Assembly (NCBI GenBank): GCA_029561355.1
Contig: JAKQJD010000057.1
Coordinates: forward strand, 1-32,218
From: Bacteroidota bacterium
Lineage (GTDB): Bacteria; Bacteroidota; Bacteroidia; Chitinophagales; Saprospiraceae
Direction of reading: 5' to 3'
Length of the DNA stretch: 32,218 bases
This document shows, piece by piece, positions 29,439 to 32,218 of the stretch (position 1 is its first letter; the number at the start of each line of letters is the position of its first letter). The notes beneath the pieces are model-generated. The model was not told the DNA's origin, searched no databases, and saw only the letters and a program-made list of their open reading frames with translations. The translations under genes were made by a program, and so were the position numbers.

Positions 29439-32218
29439 ATGCAACGACTTCTTTCGTTTGCCTTTACGGGCCTTTTTGTTGCTATGCTGGCGTTTACGAC
29501 GTCTGCACAGACTCTCAAACCTTCCGCTTCTGTCCAGCAATATGTTGACGGTGGCGGTTCTTTTTTTTCACTGCCTTTATTTGCTCCGGGCTCCGCACCC
29601 GGCAAAGATATTGACAACGCGGTGGAAGGCGCACAATTTCTCCGACTCGACAAGGAAGAACTGAAACGCCTGATAGAGCGACAGCCGGAATCGCTGGTAT
29701 TGACCATGCCTTACGATGGGAAAACGGTAGAGGTGGAATTGTTGAAAATCGATCTGTTAACACCTGATTTTCAGGTTGTTACAAGCGAGTCGAAAGACCG
29801 CGGCGTTGCAGTGGATGCAGGAGTGCATTACCGTGGCCGCGTTCATGGGCAGGCAAACTCCGTGGCCGCATTCAGTTTTTTCAAAAACGAGGTGATGGGC
29901 CTGCTGTCTGACGACGTGTATGGTAACCGGGTAATTGGCCGGCTGGATTCGCGCGACAACTCCGAAAACTATATCCTGTATCAGGACAAAAAACTGAAAA
30001 CCAAAAGCCCCTTTTTCTGCTCTACGGAAGATGTGGATCAAAAAATAGAGAACAGTTCCACGACCGAAGTAAACGGCTGCGTGCGCGTTTACCTCGAGGC
30101 GGATTATGAAATGTTCCAAAACAAAGGATCGGTTGCAAACGTCACGACTTATCTGACCGGCGTATTCAACCAGGTGGCTACCCTGTATGCCAACGAGGCG
30201 ATCAGTACTCAGGTATCCACCATTTATGTGTGGACAACCGCCGATAGTTACAGCAACACCAGCAGCAGTACGGCTTTGAACCAGTTCAAGGCCCTGCGTA
30301 CGACGTTTAATGGCGATATTGCGCACCTGGCCAGCCTCGGCGGCAACAATGTCGGCGGTGTGGCTTATGTGGATGTAATCTGCAACAACACCTACCGCTA
30401 CGCATACAGCAACATTTCCGCTTCGTATCAGACGGTTCCGACCTATTCCTGGACAGTGGAAGTAATGACCCACGAAATGGGCCACAACCTGGGTTCCAAC
30501 CACACGCAATGGTGCGGCTGGACGGGCGGCGCACTCGACAACTGCTATACCACGGAAGGTGGCTGCGCAGCAGGGCCGGCCCCGACAAACGGCGGAACGA
30601 TCATGAGTTACTGCCACCTGACCAGTTACGGCATCAATTTTAACAACGGTTTCGGTACCCAGCCCGGCAACAAGATCCGTACGCGGGTGGCTGCTGCTAC
30701 CTGCCTCGCTGCAACCTGCTCTTCTTCGACTTCCTGCGGCACGCCGACCAGCCTGACGGCAACCGCCATCACGCAAACCGGCGCTACCCTGAACTGGGCA
30801 GCCGTCAGCGGAGCCACTTCCTACAACGTGCAATGGAAAACGGCATCGGCTTCTACCTGGAATACCATCAGCGGTATCACTGCTGCTACGTATAACCTTT
30901 CCGGACTGGCTGCTTCCACCTCCTATAATTTCAAGGTACAGGCCAACTGCAACGGAACACTCGGCAGTTATTCCACGGCGTCGACGTTCACTACATCTGC
31001 AACGGCATCCTGCGGTACTCCCGGCGGCCTCACCGCCACTTCCATCACACAAACCGCCGCTACCCTGAGCTGGACGGCTGTAGGTGGATCCACTTCCTAC
31101 AATATTCAGTGGAAAGCGGCATCGGCTTCCACCTGGACCACCGTTAGCAGCATCACTGCTACAACGTATAATCTTTCCGGACTGGCCGCTGCCACCTCCT
31201 ACAACTTCAAGGTGCAGGCCAATTGTAACGGCACGCTCAGCAGTTATTCTGCTACGTCGACCTTTACCACCGCTGCTGCGCCATCCTGTGGGGTACCTTC
31301 CGGACTGAATGCTACCTCCATTACCCAATCGGGCGCTACTTTAAACTGGGCGGCGGTGAGCGGCGCCGTTTCTTATAGTTTGCAGTGGAAACTGGCTTCT
31401 GCTTCGGTATGGACGACCGTCAACAATATTGCCGCTGTTTCCTATAACCTGAGCGGATTGGCATCGGCTGTTTCCTATAATTTCCAGGTGCGTGCTACCT
31501 GCTCTACCGCCACGAGTGCCTACTCTACAGCAGCAACTTTCACAACGACGTTCCCGGTTTGTACCAATTCTTACGAGCCGAATAATACCCGCACTGCTGC
31601 TTCAACGATCGCAGCCAATACGGATATTAACTCGCAAATTTCTACTGCTACGGATGCCGACTGGTATCGTTTCAGCAATACGACCGGCGCACGAAATATC
31701 AAAGTGGATCTGACCAACTTGCCGGCCAACTACGACGTTCGTTTTTATCTGAATACTACCCAACTGGGTATTTCACAAAAAACGGGCACAACCGATGAAA
31801 AGATTGTTTACAACACCAGCAACGTCGCTACCAATTATTACGTGCAGGTGTACGGTACCGGTGGCGCCTCCAGCAGTACGGAGTGCTACACCCTGCGTAT
31901 CAGTCTGAGCGGCACGGCATGGCCCTTGAGCCTGGAAGGCGGCGGCGGAGGCGACGTTACTTTCGAAGTACCAGTAGTAGTGCAGGATGAAGGTTTCGCG
32001 ATGTTCCCCAACCCTGCCGACGAAAAGGTAACGATGGAAATCCCTGTTACTGAAGACCATACGCCCGTTTCGGTTTCCATCATGGATATTTCCGGCCGCG
32101 TAATCGCTCAGCAGCAATCTGAAATGATGAAAGCCGCCAATCGTATGGACTTCAGTCTGAACCGGATGGCCGCAGGCGTTTATTTTGTACACGTCCGCAA
32201 CGGCAACCAGCAAAGCAC
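29439..32218 (+). CDS. Secreted zinc metalloprotease (metzincin) with FN3 domains and T9SS sorting domain, truncated by the window end
   Basis: An open frame of 926 codons runs off the right edge without a stop. The signal peptide MQRLLSFAFTGLFVAMLAFT ends near SAQ (residue 24). A propeptide of about 180 residues precedes the catalytic domain. HEMGHNLGSNH (345-355) is the HExxHxxGxxH zinc site, and the Met-turn IMSYC (Met389) follows, so a metzincin of reprolysin type (M12B-like) is the best reading. Three FN3 domains with a 92-residue period start at about 433, 525 and 617, each opening with a Cys-Gly pair. A pre-peptidase C-terminal domain (about 708-826) follows, then the type A T9SS sorting domain from about 848 (FAMFPNPADEKV, then VSIMDISGRVI and MAAGVYFVHV). 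Only the last few residues should be missing. The TATCCTTG at 29396-29403 may be its -7 box. Confidence 0.9.
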   Translation, partial: MQRLLSFAFTGLFVAMLAFTTSAQTLKPSASVQQYVDGGGSFFSLPLFAPGSAPGKDIDNAVEGAQFLRLDKEELKRLIERQPESLVLTMPYDGKTVEVELLKIDLLTPDFQVVTSESKDRGVAVDAGVHYRGRVHGQANSVAAFSFFKNEVMGLLSDDVYGNRVIGRLDSRDNSENYILYQDKKLKTKSPFFCSTEDVDQKIENSSTTEVNGCVRVYLEADYEMFQNKGSVANVTTYLTGVFNQVATLYANEAISTQVSTIYVWTTADSYSNTSSSTALNQFKALRTTFNGDIAHLASLGGNNVGGVAYVDVICNNTYRYAYSNISASYQTVPTYSWTVEVMTHEMGHNLGSNHTQWCGWTGGALDNCYTTEGGCAAGPAPTNGGTIMSYCHLTSYGINFNNGFGTQPGNKIRTRVAAATCLAATCSSSTSCGTPTSLTATAITQTGATLNWAAVSGATSYNVQWKTASASTWNTISGITAATYNLSGLAASTSYNFKVQANCNGTLGSYSTASTFTTSATASCGTPGGLTATSITQTAATLSWTAVGGSTSYNIQWKAASASTWTTVSSITATTYNLSGLAAATSYNFKVQANCNGTLSSYSATSTFTTAAAPSCGVPSGLNATSITQSGATLNWAAVSGAVSYSLQWKLASASVWTTVNNIAAVSYNLSGLASAVSYNFQVRATCSTATSAYSTAATFTTTFPVCTNSYEPNNTRTAASTIAANTDINSQISTATDADWYRFSNTTGARNIKVDLTNLPANYDVRFYLNTTQLGISQKTGTTDEKIVYNTSNVATNYYVQVYGTGGASSSTECYTLRISLSGTAWPLSLEGGGGGDVTFEVPVVVQDEGFAMFPNPADEKVTMEIPVTEDHTPVSVSIMDISGRVIAQQQSEMMKAANRMDFSLNRMAAGVYFVHVRNGNQQS

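Noticed and set aside
29757..31328. 523-codon minus-strand frame opposite the metalloprotease
   Set aside because: Gly/Ser/Arg-rich shadow of the threonine- and alanine-rich FN3 region on the plus strand.

Overview
The window is chromosomal DNA of a Bacteroidota bacterium, most likely of the Saprospiria (Saprospiraceae or Lewinella-like) group. The evidence is type IX secretion (T9SS) sorting domains on two large exported proteins (15644-20644 and 29439-end), promoter -7 boxes of the TAnnTTTG type, no obvious Shine-Dalgarno sequences, and roughly half G+C. No rRNA or tRNA gene was seen. Assignment below phylum level is inference.

Layout. 1-3905: minus-strand efp-accB-accC (EF-P and the biotin carboxyl carrier and biotin carboxylase subunits of acetyl-CoA carboxylase), preceded by a SRPBCC protein. 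4116-5024: a DUF72 protein. 5248-6687: a minus-strand FAD-linked oxidase of the GlcD type. 6736-8789: an outer-membrane-type protein overlapping the Kdo transferase gene waaA. 9004-10269: NADP isocitrate dehydrogenase. 10270-12120: a 1.85-kb gene-poor accessory stretch with a degenerate ~21-bp repeat array, a two-spacer orphan CRISPR, a 47-bp palindromic repeat cluster, two decayed copies of the same coding tail and one possible 47-residue membrane peptide. 12121-15382: minus-strand dut, nucleotidyltransferase, TPR protein. 15644-20644: a 1666-residue multi-Ig exported protein. 20833-22444: a GxxExxY protein, a Crp/Fnr regulator and a SRPBCC protein behind a perfect FNR-type operator. 22633-25072: dusB and the CCA-adding enzyme. 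25258-29257: minus-strand DUF2147 protein, rdgB, ftsY, gmhA and a terpenoid-synthase-fold protein. 29439-end: a zinc metalloprotease cut by the window edge.

Working together: accB/accC feed fatty-acid synthesis. waaA and gmhA serve the LPS inner core. dusB and cca mature tRNA, efp helps translation, dut and rdgB clean the nucleotide pool, and ftsY targets membrane proteins. The two large exported proteins and the beta-barrel belong to the cell surface.

The most unusual signal is between the genes. Many gene junctions carry arms of very short tandem units, usually exactly 7 nt (GATGAAT, GTTATTG, GAGTTAT, GTGAGTT, AATGTTC, ACTTCGC and others), mostly arranged as long inverted repeats. The heptamer differs from locus to locus but the architecture is kept. 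The strand met first by a ribosome leaving the flanking gene contains a stop codon. Because 7 is not a multiple of 3, a run of 21 nt presents that stop in all three frames. In several genes the last codons and the stop itself lie inside the repeat. This looks like a family of gene-end elements combining all-frame translation stop with hairpin termination. I regard it as the best candidate here for an undescribed system.
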